A stretch of DNA of 64,000 nucleotides from Ilyonectria destructans. Its lineage: Eukaryota; Ascomycota; Sordariomycetes; Hypocreales; Nectriaceae. Each line of letters opens with the position of its first letter. The stretch's first letter is position 1. The notes below the pieces were generated by a model. It saw only the letters and a list, made by a program, of their open reading frames with translations. It was not told the origin of the DNA and did no database searches. The position numbers and the translations under genes are program-made. Below, piece by piece: positions 1 through 10,585 of the stretch. The stretch lies in NCBI GenBank assembly GCA_020740775.1, contig JAHEWK010000031.1, positions 124,001-188,000 of the forward strand, written 5' to 3'.

Positions 1-1612
1 GGTTTCCCCCGCGTTGATGGGCGATGGGACCTCGAGCGCAGCGGTACGGATAACATCTTCTAGAAGCGGGCTTCCGGGTGCTCCCAGGAACTGACCGCCG
101 TTGGTGGACTCGTCAACGTTGAGGTAGGCGACGCAGTTCTTGCTCAACATGGCAGCGTTGTCCTCACCCCACTCGGTAGAGCCAACGAGACCGTACTCTT
201 CATTGTCCCAGGAGGCAAGAATACTGTGAGACTCTGTTCAGCTGGGACGATGACGGGGGCAAGTGAGGAAAGCCGTGAACATACATCTTCCGATACGGCT
301 GCCAGCCATTCGACTTTAGGCTTCCCAGCGCACGAGCGACTTCGTTCATGGCAGCTGAGCCCGAGACTGGATCCACGGCGCCACAGCACCACGAGTCATG
401 ATGATTGCCGAGGACAATGCATTCTTGGGTGGTTCCGTCTATCGTGCCAATGACGTTGTATATGGGTGCGTACTTGAACTCTCCTTTGGTCTGTGTCAGC
501 ATCGACTCGCAGCAACGGGTCGCCATCACAGCTTTACCTTGGCTGGAAAGGTACACGTCAACGGAGCTCGGCCCTGTGCTGTACTCGACGCCTTCGATTT
601 CGCCCTTCCAATCATCCGTGTTGTCCATCTCGTGTGGCTTCCTCCCATGGCCGTTGAGTGCCTTCAAGAACGGCTCGGCCTCGGCAAACGAAACGGGCAA
701 GGATGAAATCTTTGGAATGGCATGTGTCGGATCCCTGCGCTCCACGTTGCTGTTGGGGATGCTCGGGTATCCGGGCGTTGTCGGGTCGCCCACTGCGACG
801 GAGAAGGCATCGACGCTGCCTCTCTGGATGCTCATGGGGTGTCTTGCAGGGCCGTGAGGATAGTGCTTGTATCCGTTCTTGGCCGTGTACTGCCCGTCCT
901 CTTGAGGGTCGTTGTAGATAATCACAGCGACGGCGCCGAACTCTTGTGCCGCTCGTACTTTGAGTCCGCGGAACACCTTGCCGTACTTGCATAAAACGAT
1001 CTTGCCCTCCACCGAGACGCCTTTGCGCTGAAGCGTCTCGAAATCCTCCCAGCTCGCAAAGTTGGCATACACCAGCTGTCCTTTCACATCCCCATTGGCA
1101 GCAAAGCCATGGAATGCGATCAACCCCCTGGTGGGAGACGATGTTGGGTCTTCTGGCAGCTCGTCCTCTGTGAGAGTTGCTTCAAAGGCCGCCGACCCAT
1201 CCGCGGAAAGCAGCCTCAGCTCAGTCGAGATTGGGAAGTTTTGCAGCACATCGTACTGGACCAACTCTGTGCTGATTCCATAAGCCCTCCAAAGATCCCG
1301 GATTCTTTCCGCATGGGCCAGGTCGCCTGCCAGATGAGCCTCTGCGCTGTAGAGTTGTGACCAGTGCCGCAGCTTGTCGACGTCCGGGGTCTGCAGCATA
1401 ACCTGCTCGACGCCATGTTGATCGATGGTGATTTGCATGGTGACACAAACGACCAAGAGTAGAAACGTGACAATATGCAACACTCGACTGGAACAGAGGC
1501 TGCTTCTACGAAGCCTTTCAAGGTGTACTTGTGCCGTGGGGGGGGCATTGCCGAGACCGGCGAGATGGGGACGGACCCTTGGCGCATTTGCCGATATCCG
1601 AGCTGCGAACAT
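1..1612 (-). CDS. M28 metallopeptidase, glutamate carboxypeptidase II-like (3' end off window)
   Basis: Zinc peptidase of the PSMA/GCPII type (PA domain followed by M28 catalytic domain), expected to release C-terminal glutamate or similar residues from peptides. Two exons are visible, 285-1612 and 1-223. The 61-bp intron 224-284 has donor GTATGT and acceptor CACAG, and the join restores the frame. Zinc-site segments are present: GNHHDSW with a following Asp in GAVDP, then the SWDNEEYG glutamate pair and the NVDES aspartate. The C-terminal ligand and dimerisation domain lie beyond the left edge. The ATG at 1612-1610 gives a short basic N-terminus and one hydrophobic segment (VLHIVTFLLLVVCVT), as in type II membrane GCPII. 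An ATG at 1438 would remove this anchor and is the alternative start. It lies downstream of the DAL5-type permease on the same strand. Family call is firm; substrate is not. Confidence 0.88.
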
Positions 1613-2259
1613 GGACTTAATGCCTATCGTCTCAACCCCATAACCGGGTACTGCATCCGACAAATTGCCCAGTCAGCTTCTGAAAGTATTATCGGCCTTT
1701 TCAGCATGAGGGGGAGGAAGCCTGCCCCTTCTGGGGTGCCGGGGCCTATACTTACCTAGTTCAGAAAAACAGACACCTTTCAACTCCACTTCAGACCCCC
1801 TTTTATCAAACAATGTGACGTCCCCCGCACAAGATCCGCTCGCTACTGACTCACTACAGTGCCTATCACTTCCACTATTGTACCGTCTCGAATCAGTGCT
1901 GTGCATAATTACCTGACGATTACGCAAAGTCCGAACCAGGTAGTTTACCGCTGTCTCTGCTACTTGCCAGTTTTGGCCACAGCGGATGAGCGATAACTTA
2001 GCTACAAGGCATACTATGCTAGTCATCGAGTAAGTGTAGTGGCATGGCTCTATGTAGGGGCTTGTTTGTGGATGGGCAGTTCAGTCGTTTGCTTTGAACG
2101 TTGAAAGTACGGAGGGAGTACCATGATGAGATTCACGAGGTTTTAGAAGTAGACATATCAAGTTCTTTTGAAAGTTTGGTTAAGCTAGAGGTAGCCTCCC
2201 TTGCTCGTTTACGTTGCCACTTTCTATCATTTGACCTGCATTGCCCGTTGGCTAGTTCC
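1613..2259. other. intergenic, peptidase upstream region and permease 3' region
   Basis: About 650 bp between two minus-strand genes. It holds the presumed promoter of the M28 peptidase and the 3' UTR of the permease. I see no further coding frame, RNA gene or repeat here. Confidence 0.6.
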
Positions 2260-3915
2260 TCAAAGCACGTATCGGAAGTCGGTGTTCTCCAAATCCGTCT
2301 TGTCGTGCATGCCAACGCGCATACCGTCGATGCGGTCCTCGGCAGACTGCAGCTCTCCATACACTCTGTCTCGGCGCTTGTTTTCGCGAAGCATCATGAA
2401 GCGGAGGACAAGGGCGCAGACGAGGGCAGCGCAGAAGCAGACCAAAATGGTGGCAATCGCGAGCACATATCGAGGGGAGTCTTGCGCGCGGAAGAAGAAG
2501 GGGCCAGCGATGTTTCCAGCGGCAAAGATGATGAGCATAAGAGCACTGGTGAAGGCGCGCTTGGTGTGGCCTGCAATGTTCTGCCCGATAATCGTGAGGA
2601 GGAAAGGCCACTAGAGCAAGTTTGTCAGTCGATGATGGTCAGAGGTGTCACCTCAAAACGTGGACAACTTACAGTCACGGCGTATGAGTTGATGAGCCAG
2701 TATGCCACAACGCGGCCGTACTTGTTGGCATCCGTGTTCATCGTTCCGTACACGGTGGCAATTCCGGCGATAGCAGGCAAGAGCGGGATGATCATGCCCC
2801 AGGTTCGCAGGTTGCCATACCTGAGTGACAAGGTTCCCCAGACGAGCATGCTGCCAGAGCTCACAATCGAAGACGGCAGGCCGATGAGGAGAGTGCCGAA
2901 GCGATCGAAGCCAAGTCCAGAGATGACGAGGGAGCCGAAACTGGTAAGTCCACCGTTGGGAAGCATGGTGAAGAAGACGAAGGCCAAGATGAGCCAGGTC
3001 TTGACGTCGACGACGACGTGCCACATCTGGTAGTACTTCCACTGGTAGTTCTTGATGCCCATCATGTTGGAGGCGACGCGCTGCACCGCAATGATTTGCT
3101 CCTCCCGCGTCAGGAAGTGGGCAGTGTTGGGCGTCTGAGGCATGTAGAACAGCCAGCCCACCCCGACCATGATGCTGACCAGGCCGAGGACCAAGAAGAT
3201 GTACATCCACGGCTTGAGCGCCGTGTCGGTGATGTGGCCCAGGCCGTAGGACATGAGCGTGGCGACGATGGAGAAGATGCCCTGCATGCACGCCCAGAGC
3301 ATGGTGCGCAGGACTTGCTCCTTGCGAGTGTAGAACATGGAAGTGTACATGACGAAGCCGGGGGTGACGACAGACTCGGCCACGCCGAGGAGGAAGCGGA
3401 TGACCATCAGGCCAGCAAAGTTCTTGAGGCCCAAATGTCTGCAACTTGGGTCAGCTACTGCTCAGCATGCGCTCCGGGGGGGGCCAGATAACTCACGCGA
3501 CCATGAGAAGACCCCACGAGATGGTGGAAATGCTAATGACCCTCGCCGTCTTGTATCGCTGCAAGATGTAGTTGGCCGGGTATTGGGCGACGAGGTAGCC
3601 AAAGTAGAACATGGAGCTTGCCCACGAGTATTGGTCACCCACGAGATGGAGGTCGTCGCGGAAGTTGAAGAGCACGGCCCAGCCCATGGCAACCTTGTCG
3701 ACGTAGTTGAGGCCGTACATGGCGCACATGAGAGGCAAGAGGTGCAAGTCCAGCTTGCGACGGACCGCGTTGGCTTGCTCGGGAGTGCATTGCTGGGCGG
3801 CGGCCTCGTCAAAGAGTTCGTAGCCTTCGTCAACTTGGCTGGGGTTCTTGAGGTCGTCCTCAACCTGGACATTGCTCCGTGTCCGGGTGGCCTCGATGTC
3901 GTCGTGGCCAGCCAT
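2260..3915 (-). CDS. DAL5-type MFS permease (anion:cation symporter family)
   Basis: Twelve-TM major facilitator of the allantoate/ureidosuccinate/dipeptide permease group at the plasma membrane. Three exons join in frame: 3497-3915, 2673-3438 and 2260-2610, giving 511 residues. Intron 3439-3496 starts GTGAGT and ends TTGCAG; intron 2611-2672 starts GTAAGT and ends CTCTAG. Family features include NYVDKVAMGW in TM1, QYPANYILQR after TM2, the RFLLGVAESVVTPGF segment, and a hydrophilic acidic N-terminus of about 60 residues. The start ATG at 3915 sits in an AAGATGGC context and no upstream ATG fits the frame. It is divergent from the M20 peptidase across a 494-bp spacer and just upstream of the M28 peptidase, which suggests peptide or acyl-amino-acid import. 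The family is clear; the substrate is inferred. Confidence 0.92.
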
Positions 3916-4409
3916 CTTGGTGGTGTTGCGATGCCTGCGAAACTATTCCAATTTGATGGGCTGTCAAAACATGGAGTTGCTGCTTGAGCTGATGGACAAA
4001 CGATGATACATTGCGGATCGCTTCGTCTAAATAAGTGAACCGTTGACTTGACCCCTGCCTAGTTCTTACTGTCTCCAACCCATCATCCCTGCTGTCCTTT
4101 GGCAACATGCAGGGAAGGTCAGCTGATAAGAAAGTGCCCGCTCCGACTCCGACATCGCTGAACCATGCTGCCAAAGCACTGCATTATTGTATCTCGCCCC
4201 AGTCCGATCTATGTGACGTTGCGAGATAAGACGGCCTTCGGCCTCCGTTTGTTCAAGTCGGGGTTATGGGTCTTCTGTTTTCGCCTCCAGTCTCGAGGTA
4301 CCGAGCCATTGGTTCTCGAAGCGCAGGCTCTGACTGTTCCTTTGCGCGATTGGCAAAGTAATCCACTAGACACCATCGCGTACAACCTTTTCCCCGGGCA
4401 GCAGTCACC
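3916..4409. promoter_or_regulatory. divergent promoter with GATA sites
   Basis: Shared upstream region of the permease (minus) and M20 peptidase (plus). Two GATAAG hexamers lie at 4125-4130 and 4225-4230, with further GATA cores nearby. DAL5-type genes are classic targets of AreA/NIT2 GATA factors, so nitrogen control is plausible but untested here. Confidence 0.4.
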
Positions 4410-5633
4410 ATGCAGATACCAGAGATCGACGAGACGCATTGTCTGGATCTTCTCTCCAAGTTGATTCAGATCAAGAGCTACTCTCAAACCAATGGCGAGC
4501 TGGAGGCAACGGCTTTCATGGCCCATCGCATGAAAGACATTGGGCTCGACGCGACGCTCCATCAGTTCGACAGTGGGAAGCGACAGAATGCCGTCGGCAT
4601 ATGGAAGGGCACAGGACAAGGCAGCAAGCCCACGGCCCCCAAGAGCCTTCTCTTCAACGGCCATCTCGACACGAATCCCGTCTCGGAAGGATGGACGGTT
4701 GACCCGTGGGAGGGAAAGATTGATGAGGACTTCATATACGGCATCGGCGTCAGCAACATGAAGTCGGGCTGCGCGGCTTACTTCTGCGCAGTCGAAGCCC
4801 TCAAGTCGGCCGGCTGGCAGCCTCGAGGCGACGTCGTCTTGACGCACGTTGTCGGCGAACTACAAGGCGGCGTGGGCACCATGGCCCTGATCGAGCAAGG
4901 ACACATCAACAAGGGAACAGCCGACTACTTCATCAACTGCGAGCCGTCGGACATTCGGGCCATCACCATGCACTCGGCAGCACTCGTGTTCGAGATTGAG
5001 CTGCTCGGCGTCACGAGACACATGTCGGCCAAGGAGGAAGCGTCAGACTCCATTCTTGCAGCCTGTAGATTGATACCGCGGCTCGACTCCATGACGTTCC
5101 GCGGCGCCGAGACACCCGATCACGAGAAGTGCAACCGGTGCTCCGTCGGCATCGTTCACGGAGCGCTGGGCAGAGAACTCGCCTCCTGGCGACCTGCACA
5201 AGTGTCCGACTATTGCAGGCTCGCCGGCAGCGCACGCTACGCACCGGGACAGACGCAAGACGGGGTGCTCGAGGATATCCGGCACGTCCTCGAGGACGTT
5301 GTGTCCAGCTTCGAGGGCATGACCTTTGCTCTCAGACAGCGCTTCGAACCAACCATGCCTGCTTTCCAAGTGGATAAAGACTCCAAGCTGATCGCGTCGC
5401 TCAACGCCGCCTATCGTCATGTGCGAGGTCGGGAACAGCCAACGGGTGTCATCCCACCGACATGTTTCTACGGATCAGACGCTGGTCATCTCTACAAGAG
5501 CCTGGGCATGGAGGGGGTTGTATGTGGACCGGGAGGAAAGTACAACACTCGGCCGGATGAGAAGGTGGACATTTCTGATTACTTGGATTGTGTGAGGATG
5601 TTTATGCGTGTTATTGTCGATTTATGTGGCTGA
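4410..5633 (+). CDS. M20 family metallopeptidase (ArgE/DapE/ACY1-like)
   Basis: Single-exon gene of 407 residues for a cytosolic-type two-metal amidohydrolase that removes an acyl group or cleaves small peptides. Start ATG follows TCACC. Motifs in order: FNGHLDT (metal His and catalytic Asp, about residue 90), GIGVSNMKSG (bridging-metal loop, about 115), VVGELQGG (catalytic Glu region, about 147), INCEPSD (metal acid, about 174) and YGSDAGHLY (C-terminal metal His, about 362). The bridging position is Asn instead of the commoner Asp, and the second position of the usual Glu-Glu pair is Leu; related M20 proteins with SNMK or YNMK loops exist, so this need not mean inactivity. The lid/dimerisation domain lies between about 185 and 300. 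Exact substrate cannot be read from sequence. Confidence 0.88.
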   Translation: MQIPEIDETHCLDLLSKLIQIKSYSQTNGELEATAFMAHRMKDIGLDATLHQFDSGKRQNAVGIWKGTGQGSKPTAPKSLLFNGHLDTNPVSEGWTVDPWEGKIDEDFIYGIGVSNMKSGCAAYFCAVEALKSAGWQPRGDVVLTHVVGELQGGVGTMALIEQGHINKGTADYFINCEPSDIRAITMHSAALVFEIELLGVTRHMSAKEEASDSILAACRLIPRLDSMTFRGAETPDHEKCNRCSVGIVHGALGRELASWRPAQVSDYCRLAGSARYAPGQTQDGVLEDIRHVLEDVVSSFEGMTFALRQRFEPTMPAFQVDKDSKLIASLNAAYRHVRGREQPTGVIPPTCFYGSDAGHLYKSLGMEGVVCGPGGKYNTRPDEKVDISDYLDCVRMFMRVIVDLCG

Positions 5634-6057
5634 GGGTTTATTAGACATGTCGTGACGAAATTTCAGCTGTGATTACATGATACGTGAAGAACCAGTCTTG
5701 GGCCTGGTGCTTAAGACTGGCATTATATGTAACATCACGTGAGAAAGGAGACCTTATGCTCCCGTCCTCAATTGTAGTCTTAGCTCGTCATCCATCTTTC
5801 TACATCTACATGACAACCTCACTTTATGTGACCTCCGCGGTATATTCGCATCATTACATGTCAGTTTCAATCACAAGGCTCACTCCTCCACCTCTTCCTC
5901 GTCCCCGGAATCGTCCATCTGCCAATCCATGTCCTGATTCATCATGTTGGATAACATCATGTACAAGGTATCAGTCAGGGTGGTCACATAGTTATAACCA
6001 CTACTGTTGCCTTGGGCTTGGGTCTCGAGCTCTCTTTATACTGTTGTTTTTCCTGTC
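5634..6057. other. intergenic, 3' of M20 gene
   Basis: No coding frame with homology. CT-rich stretches near 5880-5930. The next base block is the AT-rich repeat element. Confidence 0.5.
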
Positions 6058-6642
6058 AACGTGCATGATAAGCATGCCGGTCAAACAAGCTTGCCGGACA
6101 CTTATACTGTACAGCTAAAAGTAACAATATTAGATTTTCGAAAACGGGCTATATAACTATTAAAAATATAAAAAAATCATTTTTAAATATTTAAAGAAAA
6201 AGAAAATAGTATAACGTATATAATAAGCATACCGGTCAAACAAGCTTGCCGGACACTTATACTGTACAGCTAAAAGTAACAATATTAGATTTTCAAAAAC
6301 GGGCTATATAACTATTAAAAATATAAAAAAATCATTTTTAGATATTTAAAGAAAAAGAAAATAGTATAGTATTTTTCTTAAATTTTTTAAATAGCTTATT
6401 ATATATAAAAATAAGAAGGTACACAGTACGAATAGATTTTTTCTTAATAACTTTATAAAAAAAATAAGTAAAATTTTATAAAATTTTCTTATATAATCTA
6501 TTATATAATTAACCTATATTTTAAGTTTTGGCTATTTTAGGCTTAGTTTGGATTTTTAATGATTTTTTAAAAATTATAATTTAAGGTATAAAATATAAGT
6601 GACCGGTATACTTATTTAACCGGCATGCTTATCACATACGTT
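6058..6642. mobile_element. AT-rich inverted-repeat (MITE-like) element with 155-bp tandem duplication
   Basis: The two ends are inverted copies of one sequence. Left begins AACGTGCATGATAAGCATGC at 6058; the right end at 6642, read on the minus strand, begins AACGTATGTGATAAGCATGC. The left end sequence recurs 155 bp further in, from about 6068 to about 6223, as a near-perfect direct repeat. The interior is extremely AT-rich and has no coding frame. Several left/right differences are C-to-T or G-to-A, as after RIP. No convincing target-site duplication, so exact borders are uncertain. Confidence 0.55.
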
Positions 6643-6690
6643 ATAAGTAGCTAGATATATTTTAATTAATATTAAATAAGGGAATTGATA

Positions 6691-6748
6691 GAGACGCATG
6701 ACACTTTCGATACAGACGCATGACTCTTACAGACGCATGACTTTTACA
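6691..6748. repeat. three tandem copies of AGACGCATGAC
   Basis: Three spaced copies of the 11-mer, each followed by a T-rich stretch, just outside the AT-rich element. They could be terminal repeats of the adjoining Mutator-like remnant. Function unknown. Confidence 0.5.
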
Positions 6749-6938
6749 ACACCCTATTGGCCAATCCCAGCTCTGACCCAGAAATACTTTTTGAGAAAGG
6801 CGGTGTGACTACCTCTCTTAACACAACTGTATTTTCGCTTGAAGTCTCTAGTGCTCTATAGCGCAGCATATTAGGGCGTCTTAAAAGGTCTTGTTATTAA
6901 TTAGAAGATTCTCGCTCCATTTGTGCTCGTCTGACGCT

Positions 6939-7679
6939 CTACTTTCTAATCACAATAGAAGGAAGAATATGCTCATCGCTGTCAACTAGCTCCCATTGAC
7001 TCCTTGTCCTCTGGATGCTAGGTTGCGTCCTCCGACCGCTGGCACGAACTCCTGTTGTTCTTCCAGATCCAAGGGTAGCTGACTGACTACGTGTCTGGCG
7101 CTGGGTCGATATGCTGACCTGAATACTGGCCTGCGTGTTACTCGCTTGGCTTGCTTCTTGCGAAAGCCTGGCGAGTGTGGATTTATTTCGACTTCCCGCT
7201 GGCCGACCTCGTTTACGCCCTGTGGGCTGGCTTGCCGGCAGGCTGGTCAATTGACTCACGCTTTGGCTGTTCCCGTCGATAGCCAGTCTGACAGGCACAG
7301 GCTGCGAAGTGTTCTTAGGCCTACCACGAAGAGCAGTGGCAATCTTAGGGTCAAGAATCCGGCGGTATGGATCTTGAGATGATGACTCCCGTAGTCGCCA
7401 GCGTAGATGAACCTCATATTTGGTGAAAGGCGTCGCAGAACCCAGCTTCGCGTAGACTTTATGACAAAAAGGTATCCCGAGCTCGATAGAAACCGAGCAG
7501 TTGTCGTTACAATCTAGGAGAGGCTCCGGAAAGGGATTATTACCGGTAGGCATCGCCTTGCGAGCAATATGGTATTGCTTGTTGATTAGCCCAAGCACCT
7601 TCGATGAAATCACTGTTCGTAATTCACCCAGATAGTCTCCACTCGACCCTAGGTATTCGCGGGCGGTAAGGACCTCATC
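6939..7679 (-). pseudogene. Mutator-like (MULE) transposase, C-terminal remnant
   Basis: About 245 codons in one frame. They carry a zinc-binding end like the SWIM-type Cys/His motif of MULE transposases (DCNDNC, then GIPFCH), a proline-rich linker, two GRP-type AT-hook motifs (RGRPK and GRKRGRPAGSRNK), and a Ser/Gln-rich tail ending at 6939. Upstream in the same frame DEVLTAREYLGSSGD fits the helical region before that zinc motif. The frame is closed by a TAG at 7680-7682, and there is no ATG or DDE catalytic domain. Dead fragment; assigned from motif order, not from a full match. Confidence 0.5.
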
Positions 7680-8350
7680 CTATGAGAAATCATAAACACC
7701 GTGGAGTGTGTACGGCACTCCGGTGAAAAAGCTGAACAATGTTCCAATCTCGGTAGACACGTAAGAGAAGACGAAGGCAGCAATGGGCTTAGCGGGGAGC
7801 ACCCTAACAGGCCGTCCTACAATAAGCGCAAAGGTGCCAAGACGATTCGTTAATGGTGACGAGGGAGGAATACCCATGCAGCGATGCCGTGCTAGGCGGT
7901 GCTGAAGGAGTGGGTAGAAGGGTTCTTGCCCAAAGAGCGTGGGGATCATACTGAGAATAGAGAGGAAGACCAGCGTCCACTGGGTCTAGTGCCAGGTTAT
8001 CTGGTTTATGACGAAAGAACCAATAACCGGGCTTGGGGGCGTTAAGCACACTTGGAATGATATGGAATCCCCTGGCCACGGCCAGTACAGGGACCCAGCA
8101 TGGTCCAGCCATGATTCTCAAGAAATACTAAGCACCAAAGTGGTGTGTGAATGCTGAGTGCATTGGAGGCCTAAAGCCAAACTAGGACAGCCAGGTGTGT
8201 CTCTTTCCTCTCTGTTTCTGATGACATAACGGTGTTAGTCGATTTTGGCCACGGCCGGGCTGGTTGTATATCAGTGACGTATAATCCTCCCAGTCCGTTG
8301 ACCAGCACAAGCCCCCGAGTCTAATCCATGTGTCTCCTTCATTTCTCTCC
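7680..8350. other. intergenic; possible further MULE debris and esterase promoter
   Basis: An 89-codon open stretch at 7680-7949 on the minus strand lies in phase with the MULE remnant but shows no recognisable motif. From about 8200 the DNA is CT-rich and precedes the esterase start at 8351. Confidence 0.4.
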
Positions 8351-8522
8351 ATGCCTTCAGTTTACCGTCAGCCAGGGTTGGGAAAGATAAGCCCAGAATG
8401 GGAAGAGGTATATAACCTCGAAACAACCATATCACCTACATAGGCTCATTGCTGATACACCCCATCACTTATCGTAGTTCGCGAGGCAGGTTCCAATCCC
8501 CCCGCTGGTCGGAACCCCTGAC

Positions 8523-8690
8523 TGTGACGGGACAAGAGCACGAACGAGGTCGAGTGCGACTTGGGCAAAATGATTGTTTACAAGGAGAGAAAGATATTCC
8601 TAAGGAAAGCTCTGACTTAAGCTATTTACACAATATTCATAAAGTGAGATTATTCATAAAGTATGAAAGTCACATGATCGTTCCCTCGCA
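8523..8690 (-). mobile_element. solo LTR of the gypsy family (168 bp)
   Basis: Reverse-orientation LTR bounded by TGTGACGG and CCTCGCA, flanked by the perfect 5-bp duplication CTGAC (8518-8522 and 8691-8695). Lies in exon 2 of the esterase. It matches the solo LTR at 46284 more closely than the LTRs of the full element at 8882. Confidence 0.93.
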
Positions 8691-8881
8691 CTGACGAGCT
8701 TCGCCACGCCATGAAAACGCTGGGAAAGCCTCTCGAACCCATCGACCTCTCCGTTGCCCAAGTATCTGTGCCTGGTTACAAGGACGCTACCAACCAAGTC
8801 CGTATCTACAAACCACACACTTCGCCAGTTAATGGCGCAGTTATCATATAGTGAGATTTTATCTCTTAGAAACACCATTCC

Positions 8882-9047
8882 TGTGAGGGAACGATCACGT
8901 GACTTTCATACTTTATGAATAGTCTCATTTAACTTATTGTGTAAATAGCTTAAGTCAGAGTTTTCCTTAGGAATCTCTTTCTCTCCTCGTAAACAATCAT
9001 TTTACCCAAGTCGCACCCGACCTCGTTCGTGCTCTTGTACCGTCACA
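8882..9047 (+). repeat. 5' LTR
   Basis: 166 bp; TG...CA ends; same sequence as 14658-14823. Confidence 0.96.
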
Positions 9048-9184
9048 TATTGTTTACCAGTACCCCAATACGGTATATCACTGTCCTCGACGTGAATATC
9101 GTCAGCTCCCTCCCAAACATCGCTACAGTACCAAAACATCACCTCAACACCCCTGCAAGCAGATTTTTCACCTCCCTCTCTACA

Positions 9185-9352
9185 TCAAACCAACGAAACC
9201 AACGAAACCAAATCAAACCAAACCAATCAAACCAAACCAACCAAACGAAACCAACCAAACCAAATCAAACGAAACCAATCAAACCAAACCAACCAAACGA
9301 CACCAATCAAACCAAACCAACCAAACGACACCAATCAAACGAAACCAAACTA
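9185..9352 (+). repeat. A/C-only tandem leader of the retrotransposon
   Basis: About 168 nt made of permuted CAAAC, CAACC and CAATC units with very few G or T bases, between the 5' LTR and gag. A transcript of this would have almost no secondary structure. It lies in the presumed 5' UTR. Confidence 0.8.
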
Positions 9353-10585
9353 ATGAAACCAACCCAACCACCCAATCCTAACGAAACCGTCAACTGCATC
9401 TACACTATGGTCGCCGCTGTCGATAACCCCATTGCCACCGCTGCCCCTGGCCCCGTCGACCGAGTGCCTCCCTGCCCTCTCCTCAACGCCAGCAACACCG
9501 AGGAAACATTCCGAAATGCCTTCGCAGCCAACCCAACCGGTCTCATGAAAGAAGTCTTCCTCGTATGCAACGCCGCCTACAGCATGCAAGGGGTTATCGA
9601 TTCTCTACGTGCCTCCGCCGCGAAAACAGATACGGAGATGGAGGACCTTCAAACCCGCCTGGAAAATACGCTCATCACCAAAAGCGATGGAGACGCAATG
9701 ATTGCCCGCCTCATGGCGGAAAACGAAGCATACCTAAAAGTTATTCTGTCAGGAGGAGCTTCACATCGCACACCAGAACACCCCGACCCCGAGGCCTTCA
9801 CTGGAGAGGACCCTACTCTTCTGACGAATTTCCTTCAGCAGCTCGACCTGAAGCTCGAAATGAACAAAGATTGGTGGAATTCGGAACCTCAACGTATGGG
9901 ATACGTCGTCTCATGCCTCAAAGGCAAAGCGCACGACCAGGTCAGCTACAATATCAAAGATGGAGTAGTTCTCTTCGACAACGTCAACGCCATAAAAAAC
10001 GTCCTTCAGTCAGCCTTCGGAGACATTGACGCTAAAACCACCGCCCAACTCAAGATCTTTGACATGAAACAGGGTCACAGACCCCTTACGATATTCCTCC
10101 CTGAATGGTATGCCATCGCCAAGCTCACCGGGTGGGATAGTGGGGCTCTCATTGCTCACCTCCGACGTGCTCTCCACGACAATATTACCTGGAGACTTTC
10201 CCTCACCAAGGTCAAAGACATGCCGACCGAACTTACTCAATTTATGGACCTCGTCCGCACCTGCGATAACGAGTGCCGTCAAGTCGATGCCAATTACTTC
10301 AAGAAGAACACCAACAAACCCCCAGTCAATCCCACCGCAAGTTTACAACCTACCACCACGCCGCAATTGACGACCTCCAACGGCGGGGACTCAATGGATT
10401 TGAGCATCGTCACCTGGGGGGCAAAAGACATCGCCTCCGGCCGCAGACCCCAAACTGACGAAGAAAGAGCGGCACGCAAAGCCTATTGCATAGTGCATGG
10501 GCTCTGCTACTGGTGCAGCTCGGACAAACATCGTTCCCTTAACTGCCCCACGGCCCCCTGGAACAACAAGGAGGAAAAAGAATAG
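9353..10585 (+). CDS. gag: gypsy gag polyprotein
   Basis: About 410 residues from the first in-frame ATG after the A/C leader; a second ATG at 9407 is an alternative start. Structural protein of the retrotransposon particle. It has a predicted coiled coil around codons 90-130, a Ty3/gypsy capsid-like core (PEAFTGEDPTLLTNFLQQ region), and one CCHC zinc knuckle near the C-terminus (CYWCSSDKHRSLNC) for RNA binding. The reading frame ends at TAG 10583-10585. The pol frame is open across this stop in the -1 register, and an A-rich run (GGAAAAAG) lies just before it, so -1 frameshifting is a plausible route to Gag-Pol. Confidence 0.88.
   Translation: MKPTQPPNPNETVNCIYTMVAAVDNPIATAAPGPVDRVPPCPLLNASNTEETFRNAFAANPTGLMKEVFLVCNAAYSMQGVIDSLRASAAKTDTEMEDLQTRLENTLITKSDGDAMIARLMAENEAYLKVILSGGASHRTPEHPDPEAFTGEDPTLLTNFLQQLDLKLEMNKDWWNSEPQRMGYVVSCLKGKAHDQVSYNIKDGVVLFDNVNAIKNVLQSAFGDIDAKTTAQLKIFDMKQGHRPLTIFLPEWYAIAKLTGWDSGALIAHLRRALHDNITWRLSLTKVKDMPTELTQFMDLVRTCDNECRQVDANYFKKNTNKPPVNPTASLQPTTTPQLTTSNGGDSMDLSIVTWGAKDIASGRRPQTDEERAARKAYCIVHGLCYWCSSDKHRSLNCPTAPWNNKEEKE

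Noticed and set aside
2101..3033. 310-codon plus-strand frame over the permease
   Set aside because: Antisense shadow; the minus strand has homology, TM segments and splice sites.
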